From positions 45,335 through 109,334 of the forward strand of contig JAUZNZ010000017.1 in NCBI GenBank assembly GCA_030706735.1: a stretch of 64,000 nt of DNA, read 5' to 3'. How positions within the stretch are numbered: the first letter of the stretch is position 1; each line of letters begins with the position of its first letter. A program made the translations under genes and the position numbers. Positions 51,595-62,400 of this stretch are shown piece after piece. The stretch is from Bacteroidota bacterium (GTDB lineage Bacteria > Bacteroidota > Bacteroidia > Chitinophagales > Chitinophagaceae). Below the pieces are notes generated by a model. That model was given only the letters and a program-made list of their open reading frames with translations. It was not told the DNA's origin and did no database searches.

Positions 51595-54012
51595 ATGAAT
51601 ATGACCCGGTACGCATATACTTCCCTTCTTTCTATCCTGACGATGCATGCCGGCCTGTCTTCCACGGCGCAAACGACCAACAGGGACCTGCTCACCGGGT
51701 CCTTCCGGCAATATCATTCGCAGACCTACCAGGAAAAGCTATTCGTGCATGTCGACCGTACCTTTTATCTGGTCGGGGAAACCATCTGGTTCAAAGTTTA
51801 TGATGTCGACGAATATTCCAACCGGCCGGCTACTCTCTCGGCGGTATCGTATGTAGAGGTGACCGGCAGGGACGAAAAGCCCTGGCTGCAGGCCAGGATC
51901 GAGATGCAGGATGGAAGGGGCAGCGGATCTTTCCAGTTGCCGGCGTCCTTCCCTTCAGGCAATTATCTGTTGCGCGCTTATACCAGCTGGATGAAGAATT
52001 TTTCCCCAAGCCTGTATTTCAGTCAGCAAATTACGGTCATCAATACGCTTACGCAGCCAATACCCTTTGCTCACCTTGAACCGACGCTGCCCACCGCAAA
52101 GGATAAGGGAGAAATCCAATTCTTCCCCGAAGGCGGGAACCTGGTCGCGGGTCTGGAATCGAAGGTGGCCTTCAAGGCCGTGAACAGTCGGGGCGTCGGT
52201 GTATCCTGCCAGGGGATTGTCGTGAATCAGAAAAGGGATACGGTAGCCAGGTTCCATTCCTTTCGGTTCGGGATGGGAAATTTCCAGTTTACTCCCGTCA
52301 AGGGAGACCGTTATGAAGCTCTGGCAGAGATGGGCGATACGACCACCGTGCAAAAACTGCCTTCGATCTTCGAACAGGGATATGTCATGTCTTTGACCGA
52401 TCCGGGAGGAGACAAGTTAAGGATCATCGTACACAGCAACCTGGCGTTCGTCAATCCGACGGTTTACCTGTTTGTGCAGACACGTCATACCGTAAAGGGA
52501 GTTCTTGAGGGTTCGATATCGAATGGGGTTGCGGACTTTATGATCGAGAAGAGCAGTCTGGGCGACGGTATCACGCAATTCACCCTCTTCAATGCGGACC
52601 GTGTTCCCCTGTGCGAAAGACTGTATTTCAAGGCGCCCGCAGGGCAATTACGCATTGAGGCAGGCATGGCCCAAACCGTCTTTGGAACAAGGAAAAGGAT
52701 CGACCTGGACCTGGCGACCACCGATCTGAGTGGCCGACCGGTAAAAGCCGACCTTTCTCTGGCCGTATTCCACCTTGACTCATTACAGACCTTGCCGCAG
52801 GAAAATATACTCAGCTACCTTCTGCTGACGGGTGATCTGCGGGGGAGGATCGACTCCGCATCCTATTACTTCGAAAATAGCGGCCCCGACATTGCGGCGG
52901 CCGTAGACAACCTCATGCTCACGCAGGGCTGGACGAGGTTCAGGTGGGAGGACGTGCTACAAAACAAAATACCTGCGTTCACCTGGCTACCCGAACCGGA
53001 TGGCCATATCATCACAGGAAAAGTTATCGACAAACGGACGGGACTGGGGGCTTCTCACGTGACCGGGTACCTGTCGGTTCCCGGAAAGCATTTCGAATTC
53101 AGTGCTTCGGTAAGCAAGCCGAACGGGGATATCCGGTTCCATGTGCGGAAGTTCTTCGGCAACAGCGAAATTGTTGTCCAAACCAATAGCCAAACGGACA
53201 GCAACTACCGCATAGATATTACCAATCCATTCTCCGAAGAGCCTTCGCCGATGGCCATCCCCGACCTTCAGTTCCCCGATCGGCTAAAGAGCGCGTTGCT
53301 TACCCGAAGCATCAACGCGCAGGTGGAAAATACGTACCGGATCGCCCTGAAACACCGGCTTGCCGTTGCGGAAGCGGAAGACACGACGGCATTTTACGGC
53401 CAGCCCGACCTGCATTACAACCTGGACGATTACACCCGCTTTGTTACCCTGGAGGAGGTGATCAGGGAATATGTTTTGGACGTCCATCTCAAGGAACAGT
53501 CCGGCAAATACGATTTCCGGGTACGAAATAGCCTGTTCAATACTTTCTTCGAAGAGGCGCCGCTCGTGTTGCTGGACGGCATTCCCGTATTCGATGCCGG
53601 CAAGGTCGTGAATATGGATCCGCTGAGGATCCGCTCCCTCGAGGTCGTGACTCACCGGTTCTATACGAACTCCACCGTAGCGGATGGCATATTGAGCTAC
53701 AAGACCTATGACGGCGACCTGGCGGGCTATCCGCTGGATCCGAATGCCGTCGCGGTCCAATACAGCGGGTTACAGCAGCGGCGCGAATTCTACATGCCAT
53801 CCTATGACCACGCGGAGGAGGTGCGTAGTCCAATACCTGATCTGAGGAACCTCCTTATTTGGGATCCGGCCGTGCGGACGGACGAGCAGGGAAAAAAGCG
53901 ACTTTCGTTAACCACTTCCGATCTGCCAGGAACCTACCTTGTCGTATTACAGGGGCTCACTGAGGACGGCTTACCCGGGAGCGTCGTCCGGACGTTCACG
54001 GTCAACCGGTAG
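51595..54012 (+). CDS. MG2/macroglobulin-type secreted protein of the TonB-DUF4249 operon
   Basis: 805 residues from the ATG at 51595 (51601 is also possible) with a signal peptide ending near STAQ. The N-terminal MG2-like domain is EKLFVHVDRTFYLVGETIWF, VSYVEVTGRDEKPWLQARIE and FPSGNYLLRAYTSWMKNFSP. Later come a carboxypeptidase-regulatory-like module (ITGKVIDKRTGLGASHVTGY) and a TonB-plug-like stretch (EEAPLVLLDGIPVFDAGKVV). Proteins of this kind regularly follow DUF4249 genes. The bases 51523-51594 are shared frame overlap with the previous gene, not coding. Function unknown. Confidence 0.8.
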   Translation: MNMTRYAYTSLLSILTMHAGLSSTAQTTNRDLLTGSFRQYHSQTYQEKLFVHVDRTFYLVGETIWFKVYDVDEYSNRPATLSAVSYVEVTGRDEKPWLQARIEMQDGRGSGSFQLPASFPSGNYLLRAYTSWMKNFSPSLYFSQQITVINTLTQPIPFAHLEPTLPTAKDKGEIQFFPEGGNLVAGLESKVAFKAVNSRGVGVSCQGIVVNQKRDTVARFHSFRFGMGNFQFTPVKGDRYEALAEMGDTTTVQKLPSIFEQGYVMSLTDPGGDKLRIIVHSNLAFVNPTVYLFVQTRHTVKGVLEGSISNGVADFMIEKSSLGDGITQFTLFNADRVPLCERLYFKAPAGQLRIEAGMAQTVFGTRKRIDLDLATTDLSGRPVKADLSLAVFHLDSLQTLPQENILSYLLLTGDLRGRIDSASYYFENSGPDIAAAVDNLMLTQGWTRFRWEDVLQNKIPAFTWLPEPDGHIITGKVIDKRTGLGASHVTGYLSVPGKHFEFSASVSKPNGDIRFHVRKFFGNSEIVVQTNSQTDSNYRIDITNPFSEEPSPMAIPDLQFPDRLKSALLTRSINAQVENTYRIALKHRLAVAEAEDTTAFYGQPDLHYNLDDYTRFVTLEEVIREYVLDVHLKEQSGKYDFRVRNSLFNTFFEEAPLVLLDGIPVFDAGKVVNMDPLRIRSLEVVTHRFYTNSTVADGILSYKTYDGDLAGYPLDPNAVAVQYSGLQQRREFYMPSYDHAEEVRSPIPDLRNLLIWDPAVRTDEQGKKRLSLTTSDLPGTYLVVLQGLTEDGLPGSVVRTFTVNR

Positions 54013-54077
54013 TGGCATGCTTTTTTTGTAAAGCGCTTTATATGGAATATTCCATGAACCGAATAAACCCATTGATT

Positions 54078-54254
54078 ATGGCTAAGTATTCAAAAGGCGC
54101 AGCCAATAAGGTCGAGAAGGCCATGCATGAAAAGAATGAGGGGACATTGAAGAGCGGGCGGAGCGGAAAGAAAGTGACAAGCCGAAAACAGGCCATTGCG
54201 ATCGGCCTGTCCGAAGCGAGAAAGGAAGGGGCCAGGGTTCCAAAGAAGAAATGA
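54078..54254 (+). CDS. DUF6496-type small basic protein
   Basis: 58 residues from the ATG at 54078 (MAKYSKGAANKVEKAMHEKN), strongly basic, with the conserved LKSGRSGKKVTSRKQAIAIG and LSEARKEGARVPKKK. Longer in-frame starts add an unrelated sequence. Such proteins look like nucleic-acid-associated stress proteins; the function is not established. It is convergent with the HU gene across a shared terminator. Confidence 0.78.
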   Translation: MAKYSKGAANKVEKAMHEKNEGTLKSGRSGKKVTSRKQAIAIGLSEARKEGARVPKKK

Positions 54255-54279
54255 TCCGACGCCGTAGGTCTTAATAAAA

Positions 54280-54301
54280 ACCCGGCTCCTGGGAGCCGGG
54301 T
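54280..54301. terminator. Bidirectional terminator between DUF6496 and HU genes
   Basis: The stem ACCCGGCTCC/GGAGCCGGGT is complementary over about 10 bp with T-rich sequence on the reverse side (TTTTTATTAA) and TATTATA on the forward side. It ends both convergent genes. Confidence 0.72.
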
Positions 54302-54338
54302 ATTATACATTGTCCAGTCGATCGAAGAAGTCGCCATC

Positions 54339-54608
54339 CTACACTTTGGCAGCCAGTTCGGCGCCGGCCTTGAATTTGGCCACTTTTTTAGCCTTGATCT
54401 TGATCGTCGCCCCGGTTTGCGGGTTACGGCCGTTCCGGGCTGCGCGCTTGGAGACGGAGAAGGTTCCAAAACCAACGAGAGTGACCTTGCTGCCTTTTTT
54501 GAGGGTCTTGGCCACCGCGTCAATAAATGAGTCAAGGGCGGCATTCGCCTGCTTCTTGGAGATGTCTGCATCTCCGGCGATCTTTTCGATCAGTTCAGCT
54601 TTGTTCAT
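54339..54608 (-). CDS. hup: HU-family DNA-binding protein
   Basis: 89 residues with the full HU fold: [40 protein letters not shown], the [20 protein letters not shown] arm start and [20 protein letters not shown]. The conserved RNPQTG motif is intact. HU dimers bend and compact DNA. It has a TACTTTTG promoter element 33 bases upstream and shares a terminator with DUF6496. The symbol is generic for the family. Confidence 0.95.
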   Translation of the reverse strand: MNKAELIEKIAGDADISKKQANAALDSFIDAVAKTLKKGSKVTLVGFGTFSVSKRAARNGRNPQTGATIKIKAKKVAKFKAGAELAAKV

Positions 54609-54640
54609 TGTTATAGATTTATTGTTTAGTCAATCGTCGG

Positions 54641-54648
54641 CAAAAGTA
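54641..54648 (-). promoter_or_regulatory. -7 promoter element of the HU gene
   Basis: The reverse strand reads TACTTTTG, matching TAnnTTTG, with the ATG 33 bases on. Confidence 0.6.
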
Positions 54649-54822
54649 TCGGTTTTTTAGGTAATATGACCGGGGGAGGCAGCAAAAAAACCTGTGCGTC
54701 GTATTTTACCATATTAAAAATCCATTATATAAGGCTGGTGGGCAAGGGCTGTATAATCAAATGCCAGTTTTTGCGTTTATAAAGCGCATACCTTGCATCT
54801 TTCAACGAATGCACCCCCTTTT
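54649..54822. other. Intergenic region before the hybrid kinase
   Basis: Divergent promoter region for HU and the kinase. No coding sequence; a TTG-initiated extension of the kinase is not supported. Confidence 0.35.
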
Positions 54823-56550
54823 ATGAAATGGATCGTCAAGCCCGGCATTGTCGTACACCAGAAAATAGCCTGGCTGTTGTTATTTTCGGCTGTTACGCTT
54901 GCCGGCGTCGGTTGGATCATCTTTACGAGTGAACGGAATATCGAGCGTACGAACCTGAGGATCGGCCAGACGTATGAGATCGTCGCCACCTGTCAAAACA
55001 TGATCATTGCCGTCTCGGGGGATACGGGCGGGGGGGTGACCGGCAAAGGGCAGCAAGCCGGAGGCACCGCTGTTCAGAGAGTATTGGAACAGTATCTGGA
55101 CAGCCTGCGCGTGCTGAGCCGCGAGAACAATGACCAGCAACAGCATATCTTCCGCCTGCAGAACCTCATAGACAGAATGCCTGCGGACGGCCAGGCCGGT
55201 ATCAGGGAACTCCTCTATCTGATGGTCCGGGAAGAAAACGGTCTTCTCGCCAGCCGCAAAAGCCAGAATAAGGCAGCGATCCGGAAGACAGCCCTCGGAT
55301 TGGTGATCGGGAGGGCGGCAAGCTTCCTATTTGTAGTCATCGTTCTTATACAGGTTAACAGCGACATCACGCGAAGGAAGAAAACGCAGGAGCAGTTGGC
55401 CAGGGCCGTTGCGGAAGCCGAATCGGCCAAACAAATGCAGGAGCAGTTCCTGGCCAACATGAGCCATGAGATCAGGACGCCGATGAATGGCATCAAGGGT
55501 ATGACTGACCTGCTGATGGGTACAGACCTGACCGAAAAGCAGCAGGAGCTCACGGGCATTATCAAGAGCTCGGTCAATAATTTGCTCGTTGTGATCAATG
55601 ATATCCTGGATTTTTCCAAGATCAAGGCAGGCAAACTGACGATCGAAAAGATCGACTTCAGCCTTAAGGAAGCATTGAAAAATGCCAGGGCCTTATTCGA
55701 ACACCGGTTGAAGAAGAAGGGCCTGACCCTGTCTGTGGAGATCGATCCCGCCATCCCGGACCTGCTTAGCGGCGACCCGCACCGTCTCAGCCAGGTATTG
55801 ATCAACCTGGTGGGAAATGCCATCAAATTCACGGACCAGGGTGAGATCCGGATCGGCGTGTCCCTGATGGAACGCCAGGAAGACCAGGTCGTTCTGGCTT
55901 TTACGATCAGCGACTCCGGCATTGGCATCGCGCCGGAGAGCCTGCCCATCATATTCGACAGTTTCTCGCAAGCAGGGCAGGATATATCCCGCCGTTATGG
56001 AGGAACCGGCCTGGGCCTTACCATCAGCAAGCAATTATTGCAATTGCAGGGCGGAGATATCAGCGTCAGCAGCACCGTTGGCAAAGGATCTACATTCCGG
56101 TTCCACCTGCCGTACGAAATCGGGAACATTAAAGGGGTGTCAGGCGTTACGACCGAAGCTAATACCGATTACAGTAACCTCCTCACCGGAAAATCCTTTC
56201 TCGTGGCAGAGGACAATGAGATCAATCAGAAACTGATCGACTATGTCTTGCGAAAAGCAGGCGGTGATGTCGAACTCGTCAACAATGGAGCCGAGGCCAT
56301 ACGGGTACTCCAGGACGGAAAACTGGTCGATCTGATCATCATGGACCTGCAAATGCCGGAAATGGATGGCTATATGACCACCCGTTATATCCGCAACGAC
56401 CTTCATATGCAGACGCCGATCATCGCCATGACAGCCACTGCGATGAAGGGGGAGCAGTTGCAATGCATCGAATCGGGCATGAACGAATATATGACGAAGC
56501 CCTTTGAATTTGCTGACTTATATAAGAAGATCAATAACTTGCTGAGCTGA
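54823..56550 (+). CDS. Hybrid histidine kinase with C-terminal receiver
   Basis: 575 residues from the ATG at 54823. Two membrane segments (IAWLLLFSAVTLAGVGWIIF and FLFVVIVLIQVN) enclose an extracytoplasmic helical sensor. A coiled coil leads to HisKA (EQFLANMSHEIRTPMNGIKG, phospho-His near 222), HATPase (INLVGNAIKFTDQGEIRIGV, GTGLGLTISKQLLQLQGGDI) and a receiver (VAEDNEINQKLIDYVLRKAG, LIIMDLQMPEMDGYM with phospho-Asp). No partner histidine phosphotransfer protein or regulator is nearby. Confidence 0.93.
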   Translation: MKWIVKPGIVVHQKIAWLLLFSAVTLAGVGWIIFTSERNIERTNLRIGQTYEIVATCQNMIIAVSGDTGGGVTGKGQQAGGTAVQRVLEQYLDSLRVLSRENNDQQQHIFRLQNLIDRMPADGQAGIRELLYLMVREENGLLASRKSQNKAAIRKTALGLVIGRAASFLFVVIVLIQVNSDITRRKKTQEQLARAVAEAESAKQMQEQFLANMSHEIRTPMNGIKGMTDLLMGTDLTEKQQELTGIIKSSVNNLLVVINDILDFSKIKAGKLTIEKIDFSLKEALKNARALFEHRLKKKGLTLSVEIDPAIPDLLSGDPHRLSQVLINLVGNAIKFTDQGEIRIGVSLMERQEDQVVLAFTISDSGIGIAPESLPIIFDSFSQAGQDISRRYGGTGLGLTISKQLLQLQGGDISVSSTVGKGSTFRFHLPYEIGNIKGVSGVTTEANTDYSNLLTGKSFLVAEDNEINQKLIDYVLRKAGGDVELVNNGAEAIRVLQDGKLVDLIIMDLQMPEMDGYMTTRYIRNDLHMQTPIIAMTATAMKGEQLQCIESGMNEYMTKPFEFADLYKKINNLLS

Positions 56551-56552
56551 CC

Positions 56553-56738
56553 TTAAAGCTCCTTGAGCCATCTGACCAGCTCGTCGCGGCCTTTCCCCGT
56601 CTTTTGTTGAAGCCTGCCCAGCAGTTCGTCGTCCTTGCCTTCCTCATATTTGAGATCGTCATCGGTGAGGTGGGCATATGCCTGCTTGACTTTGCCCTTC
56701 ATTTCGTTCCATTTCCCTTTCAATTGAAGATTTGACAT
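56553..56738 (-). CDS. CsbD-family protein
   Basis: 61 residues from the ATG at 56738 ([20 protein letters not shown]), a typical CsbD: helical, charged, with [20 protein letters not shown] and [19 protein letters not shown]. CsbD is a sigmaB-type stress protein in Bacillus; in Bacteroidota its function is unknown. Longer in-frame starts would overlap the region before the oxidase gene. It is convergent with the hybrid kinase (2 bases) and divergent from the oxidase. Confidence 0.88.
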   Translation of the reverse strand: MSNLQLKGKWNEMKGKVKQAYAHLTDDDLKYEEGKDDELLGRLQQKTGKGRDELVRWLKEL

Positions 56739-56819
56739 ACCGGTGGTTTTATACATTGTTGTTATTTGGACAATAGCCAAAAAATCATGCCACGCGGGAA
56801 AAAACCCTATTTTCGGATC

Positions 56820-58064
56820 ATGAAAAATTGGGCGGGCAATTATACGTACAGCACGTCGACGGTGCATGAGGCCACTTCGGTCGAAGAGGTCCGGGAACTG
56901 GTGCAAAAGCATGACCGGCTGAAGGTCCTGGGCACACGCCATTGTTTTAACGGCATTGCGGATTCAATGAATCGTTTTTTGTCGCTCGCGCAAATGAACA
57001 GGATCACCGGCCTGGATATTGCCAGGCAAACCGTTACCGCAGAGGCGGGCGTACGGTATGGCGATCTCGCCACCTGGCTGCACGAGCGGGGGCATGCCTT
57101 ACACAACCTTGCTTCGCTACCCCATATCTCCGTTGTGGGGGGGTGTATCACGGCCACACATGGGTCCGGCGTAGGCAATGGCAACCTGGCCACGGCCGTG
57201 CTTGCGATCGAGTTTATGACCGCCGATGGAGAAATAGTCACGTTGTCGTCTGACCGCGAACCGGATCGGTTTTTCGGGGGCGTAGTGAATCTCGGCGGGT
57301 TGGGCGTGATCCTGCGAACGACGTTGGCGGTCGAACCCGCTTATTCCGTGCACCAGACGGTTTATGAAAATCTTCCCCTGGAGGAGTTGGGCGATCACTT
57401 CGGGGAGATCATGTCGGCAGGTTACAGCGTCAGCCTCTTTACGGACTGGCGTCAGGGCCAGATCGATTCGATTTGGGTAAAGGGCCGGGCCGGCCAGGCG
57501 CCGACGGCCGAACTTTTCGGGGCGCGGGCAGCCGACCGTAATTTGCATCCTATCAAGGATATCGGGCCGGAACACTGTACGGAGCAAAGGGGTGTGGCTG
57601 GTCCCTGGCACGAACGGCTACCTCATTTCCGGATGGGATTCACGCCCAGCAGCGGAGAGGAACTGCAATCTGAATATTTCGTACCGCGGGAGCATTCCTT
57701 TGATGCCATCCTGGCCATTGCGCGCCTCAGCGAGGAGATATCGCCCGCCCTGCTCATCTCCGAGATCCGTTCCATCGCCGAAGATGAACTATGGATGAGC
57801 CCCTGCTACAGGCAGGCCAGCACGGCCATCCACTTCACCTGGAAACCCGATTGGGCCACAGTGCGGGGGTTGCTGCCTTTGATCGAAGCGCAATTGGCCC
57901 CGTTTCAGGCCCGACCGCACTGGGGCAAGCTTTTCGACCTGCCGCATGCCCGGCTGCGCGAATTATATCCCAAACTTCCCGAATTTCGGGAGCTCCTCCT
58001 GCACTATGATCCCAGGGGAAAATTCAGGAATGATTACCTGGACAAGCTGATCTTTGGAAAGTGA
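56820..58064 (+). CDS. FAD-linked oxidase, alditol-oxidase-like (aldonolactone oxidase family)
   Basis: 414 residues from the ATG at 56820. The N-terminal FAD (PCMH/VAO) domain contains [20 protein letters not shown], with the His expected to bind FAD covalently, and [20 protein letters not shown] with GSG. The C-terminal ALO-type domain ends with [20 protein letters not shown]. It resembles xylitol/alditol oxidases of Streptomyces that oxidise sugar alcohols at C1 with oxygen. Neighbours give no pathway. The 81-base divergent gap to csbD holds its promoter. Confidence 0.85.
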   Translation: MKNWAGNYTYSTSTVHEATSVEEVRELVQKHDRLKVLGTRHCFNGIADSMNRFLSLAQMNRITGLDIARQTVTAEAGVRYGDLATWLHERGHALHNLASLPHISVVGGCITATHGSGVGNGNLATAVLAIEFMTADGEIVTLSSDREPDRFFGGVVNLGGLGVILRTTLAVEPAYSVHQTVYENLPLEELGDHFGEIMSAGYSVSLFTDWRQGQIDSIWVKGRAGQAPTAELFGARAADRNLHPIKDIGPEHCTEQRGVAGPWHERLPHFRMGFTPSSGEELQSEYFVPREHSFDAILAIARLSEEISPALLISEIRSIAEDELWMSPCYRQASTAIHFTWKPDWATVRGLLPLIEAQLAPFQARPHWGKLFDLPHARLRELYPKLPEFRELLLHYDPRGKFRNDYLDKLIFGK

Positions 58065-58079
58065 TGGCAACCAGGAACG

Positions 58080-59432
58080 TTAATTAACCAGCCAGTCCCT
58101 GATCTGGATCACGTCCTGGGAATAGCTTTGCAGACTTTTCCGGTCATAGATGAGTCCAACGCCCTTTGCGTAATAAATCTCATAGCGCTCGCCGGTGCCG
58201 TTGTAGGATCCTCCGACGGACTTTAATTCCGGCAACACCGATATTTTATAAACGTTTGAAAAGGCCGTTCCATTGATGACCACCGTTGCATTCGCGTCGA
58301 TGCAGGAGAACCGGTATTGCAGGAGGATCGTTTGGCCGCCCTGAATGGCGCCCGAGTATTCACCGGATATCCAGGAATCACCGGTAGTGAGGTTCTCCTT
58401 CAGAAAATGAATGTCGCCCAATACCTGCGGCGTGTAGGCAAGCGAATTCGTGTATTTGTCCACGGGCCCATATTCGTAATAATCGGCACCCGCCTTCCGG
58501 AAAAAATATTGCCGGGGAGCGAGGTTCCCTTCGCGTTGCTGCACGATGAAATAGACATTTCCGTTCATGGTCACCGTATCGACCAGCTGCCTGCCGAGGG
58601 TGTCGCCCTGGGGGAAGAGGTTGTCATAATTCCAATAACTGGCCGGGGTCAGGGGGAAGTGGTCGGGATTGGAGACCGATATAACTTGTTTCACCCTGAC
58701 GGAAAAAGAACAGGCGGATAAGCCGGCGTGCACGGCAAAAAGATCCACGCCCTGGTTCTGCGGCGTGCCCGAGCCGGCCAATCTCACCGTCTGTACGCCC
58801 GCGGCCGTGAAGGTCCCGGAGCCGCTAAAGGAATATCCATTGACCGTATCGGTAAGTATCCGATAGGTACCCGGCGTAGTCACATTCACCCTGATATCGA
58901 TATGATTGGACGTATCCAGCGGGAAGGCTTTCACATAGCCGCCCCAAAGACTGTCACTCATGCAACTATTGGGAGAGCCGGGCAGGACATATGAGGCCGG
59001 ACCGGGAGATGACGGATTGGTCAGGACGTTCAGAGAGAACTGGCAGCTTCCGGCATCATAGGTGACGGTGAAATTGTCAATGCCGGCCTGCATGGGCGTA
59101 CCGGCGGCCATCAATCTGACCTTGAAGGAACCCGTGTCGGGGAAATTGCCGGATCCATTGAACGAATAGCCGTTTACCGTATCGCTGTTAATAAAATACC
59201 TTCCCTTCGCGGATACGCTGATTGTGACGACGACGGAATTTGTATCACCGAGTGATTGGCCGGAGAAATAGGTCCCGGAAACTACTATCGGCGAGCAGTC
59301 GCCGTTGATCTCCTTTTCCAGGGCCCCTGAAGAGATCAGTCCCTGCTCCAAACTATATTCCCTGGCACAGGAAGAAATGATACACAGCCATCCAACAAGG
59401 GAAACACAGACAAGCCTCCTGGTCACATTCAA
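58080..59432 (-). CDS. Secreted lipoprotein with two repeat modules, unknown
   Basis: 450 residues with a lipoprotein signal (LVCVSLVGWLCIISSCAREY, Cys near 23). Two modules of about 95-100 residues follow: one has GRYFINSDTVNGYSFNGSGN and NFTVTYDAGSCQFSLNV, the other GTYRILTDTVNGYSFSGSGT and LFAVHAGLSACSFSVRV. The shared DTVNGYSF and a Cys at the same place mark a duplication. A separate C-terminal domain of about 190 residues follows (HFPLTPASYWNYDNLFPQGD, ERYEIYYAKGVGLIYDRKSL). Looks like a surface-exposed beta protein. Confidence 0.75.
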   Translation of the reverse strand: MNVTRRLVCVSLVGWLCIISSCAREYSLEQGLISSGALEKEINGDCSPIVVSGTYFSGQSLGDTNSVVVTISVSAKGRYFINSDTVNGYSFNGSGNFPDTGSFKVRLMAAGTPMQAGIDNFTVTYDAGSCQFSLNVLTNPSSPGPASYVLPGSPNSCMSDSLWGGYVKAFPLDTSNHIDIRVNVTTPGTYRILTDTVNGYSFSGSGTFTAAGVQTVRLAGSGTPQNQGVDLFAVHAGLSACSFSVRVKQVISVSNPDHFPLTPASYWNYDNLFPQGDTLGRQLVDTVTMNGNVYFIVQQREGNLAPRQYFFRKAGADYYEYGPVDKYTNSLAYTPQVLGDIHFLKENLTTGDSWISGEYSGAIQGGQTILLQYRFSCIDANATVVINGTAFSNVYKISVLPELKSVGGSYNGTGERYEIYYAKGVGLIYDRKSLQSYSQDVIQIRDWLVN

Positions 59433-59451
59433 TAATTTGGCTCAATATACA

Positions 59452-62400
59452 TCATTTGGGCAAGAGGATGGTGAACTGGGAACCCTTTCCAGGCTGGCTA
59501 CGCGCCCTGATATATCCCTTGTGATTGTCGACGATCTTCTTACCGATGGCCAGGCCGATGCCGGTGCCCTGGTAGTTGGTGGGATCGAGCCGCTGGAAAA
59601 TGCCAAAGATCTTGTGGCTGAAGCGTTCGTCGAAACCGATGCCATTATCGGCAACCACGATGGAGACGTAGTCTGCCGCGATGATACGGAATTCTTCTCC
59701 CAGCGCGGATGATACGGGTTCCTCCCGGATGTCTATCACCGGGCGGCCATTATTAAACTTGATCGCATTGCTGATCAGGTTCTGAAAAAGCTGATGCAAC
59801 TGGCCTTCGATACCCCTGATCACCGGCAATTTTTGCACATTGAACTTCACGACCTTGTCCCGTATGCTTATCTCCAGGTCATCAATGATCTGGTTTATCA
59901 CGTCATTGAGGTCCACTTTGGTATAAGGCGTATCGACCCGGGATAAGCGCGCCAATGTCAGGATATTGTCGATGAGACTTTGCATCCTGTTGGAGGAGTT
60001 GATCATTTTCCCGAGGTAATCGGCCTCCTGTCGTTCCAATTTGCTATCGATCTTCTCCCTAAGCATATTGCCAAATACCTGTATCTTCCGCAATGGCTCT
60101 TTCAGGTCATGCGATGCGACAGAGGCGAATTGCATCAGATCCATATTGGATTTCTGCAACTCATAATTGGTATTTTCAAGCTGCTGTGAAGTGATCTTGA
60201 GCTCTTCATATCCGCGCTCGATCTTTTCGGAACTACTTTTCCGGTCGGTGATATCGGTGAACGTGACCACCAGCCCATCCATCATCTTCACCGCGATGAT
60301 CTCGAACCAGCGCTGCCATTCCTGATTATAAAATTCAAAGGCCCTGGTCTCGCCGGATTCAACGACTTCCCTGTACGCATCGAATATCTTCGACTCCACA
60401 TGGCCAAATAGCTGCCGAAAACGCCGGTGTATGACGCCATCCGGGAGTCCTAGCAGAGAGAGGCTGGCTTTGTTCGCGGAAACAATTTCGAAATCCACCA
60501 CGGCATTCCGTTCATCCCGGATGGCCGTCAGCCCCAGGATACCGCTGGTCGAGCTGTTGTATACCGCCTCGAGGGTGTTATTGAGCCGCTTGATCTCGGA
60601 AACATCTATAAAGCTGACAACCACTCCGTCGTTCTGGTTATTCTGCCGCAGGTAGGGCGCGATCCGCATCAGGTAGGTCTTATCCTCCATGGGGACCTCT
60701 TTTTGCAGTACCTGTCCGGACTGCATGACCGATTTGATATCGTTAACAAAGTTCAGATCGCGCATGTTCGTGGATATATCCACGATCGATCGTCCGATGT
60801 CGCCGGCAATAAGGTTCACCTGCCTGGTCGCCATCGGCGTGAATTTTCTGATAACCAGCCTTCGGTCGATCAGGATCTGACCGATATCGGAATTCCGGAA
60901 ATAGTTGTTCAGATCATCATTCAGTTCAATGAGTTCCCTGATCTTCAATTGATGTTCGGCATTGACGGTATGCAGTTCTTCATTGAGGGACTGAAGTTCT
61001 TCGTTCGTACTTTGCAGCTCCTCATTGGAGGAGATGATCTCCTCATTGCTGGATTGCAGCTCCTCATTGGAGGATTCAACCTCCTCCAGCAGGGCCTGCA
61101 GGTTCTCTTTTGTATCGATCAGCTCCTGTTCCAGCTGCCGGATGCGCTCGTTGGAATAGGTCCCCGGAGTGATCGTGGTGACGGCGCTGATCTTTTTTGC
61201 TATCGCTTCCTCTTCCTTAAGTACAATGAACAGGAAGGGTTGCATGTAGGATTTTTGAACGACGTAAGGCTTGATGATCACGGTGACCACCTTCTCCACC
61301 TTGTCATGAACATATTTGATGTTACGGAGGACCACGCGTTCGTTGTCCTTCATCGCCTTGCGGATGCCTGTGCTCAGGGCAATGGACAGGTCGGTCGGGA
61401 CCAGCTTCAGCAAGTTGAAGTTGAAATTGTTCTCCGGAAAGTCCATGAACTTCTTAAAATGTCCCATGGCCTGCTTGACCTCAAAATTCTTGTCGATGAA
61501 TATCCCTGCGAACCCATATTCCTCCATTAAGGTGTCCCTGAATATATCCGACAGATGATTCAGGGCATTCTTCGCTTTGACAAAACTGGTCGCCACACTT
61601 ATCGCTCCATCGGCGGGATTCGAGAAGGATTCGAGGTCAGCCACGCGTGTCTTGCTAATGCATCGATAGATCTTCCATTTTTTATCGACCTCCGTCATGA
61701 CTTCCTTAAGAATGCTGATATTCTCACTTGGCCCGAGGAAAAGATAGCCATCGTCGATGATCGAAAAATGGAACTTCTGCAGGATGCTCTTTTGCAATGC
61801 CGGGTTCATATAGATCAGGGCGTTCCGGCAGGTAAGGAGGTCGATCTTGCTGAACGGAGGATCCTTGAGCATATCGTGTTTTGCGAAAACGATCATCTTG
61901 CGAATGGCCGGGACGACCCGGTATCCCCCGCCATCCCTGACAAAATAGCGTTTGAGCCGTTCGGGACCGACGTTCTTTACCTGATCGGCGGTGTATACCC
62001 CTTTGGAAGCATAGTCGATCACGTCCTGGCTAATGTCGGAAGCGAATATCTTGACGTCCCGATCGTGAGCATATTGTCGTCCGAGATATTCATCGAACAA
62101 GATGGCTAGCGAATAGGCCTCTTCGCCAGTACTGCAGCCCGCTACCCAGACCTTAACTATATCCCTGCTATCCTTTCTGGCAAAAATGTCGGGGATCACG
62201 GCGGTCTTCAGCGTGTCGAAGGCCTGCTCATCCCGGAAAAAACGCGTGACGTGAAGCAGGAATTCCTTACAGAGCCTTTGCACTTCTTCGGGATGCCTGG
62301 TCAGGCATTCATAGTACTCCCCGATCGACTTGATGTTCATCTCGGCCATCCGTTTGGCGATCCTCCGGTAGATGGTTGGCCGTTTATAATTTGAAAAATC

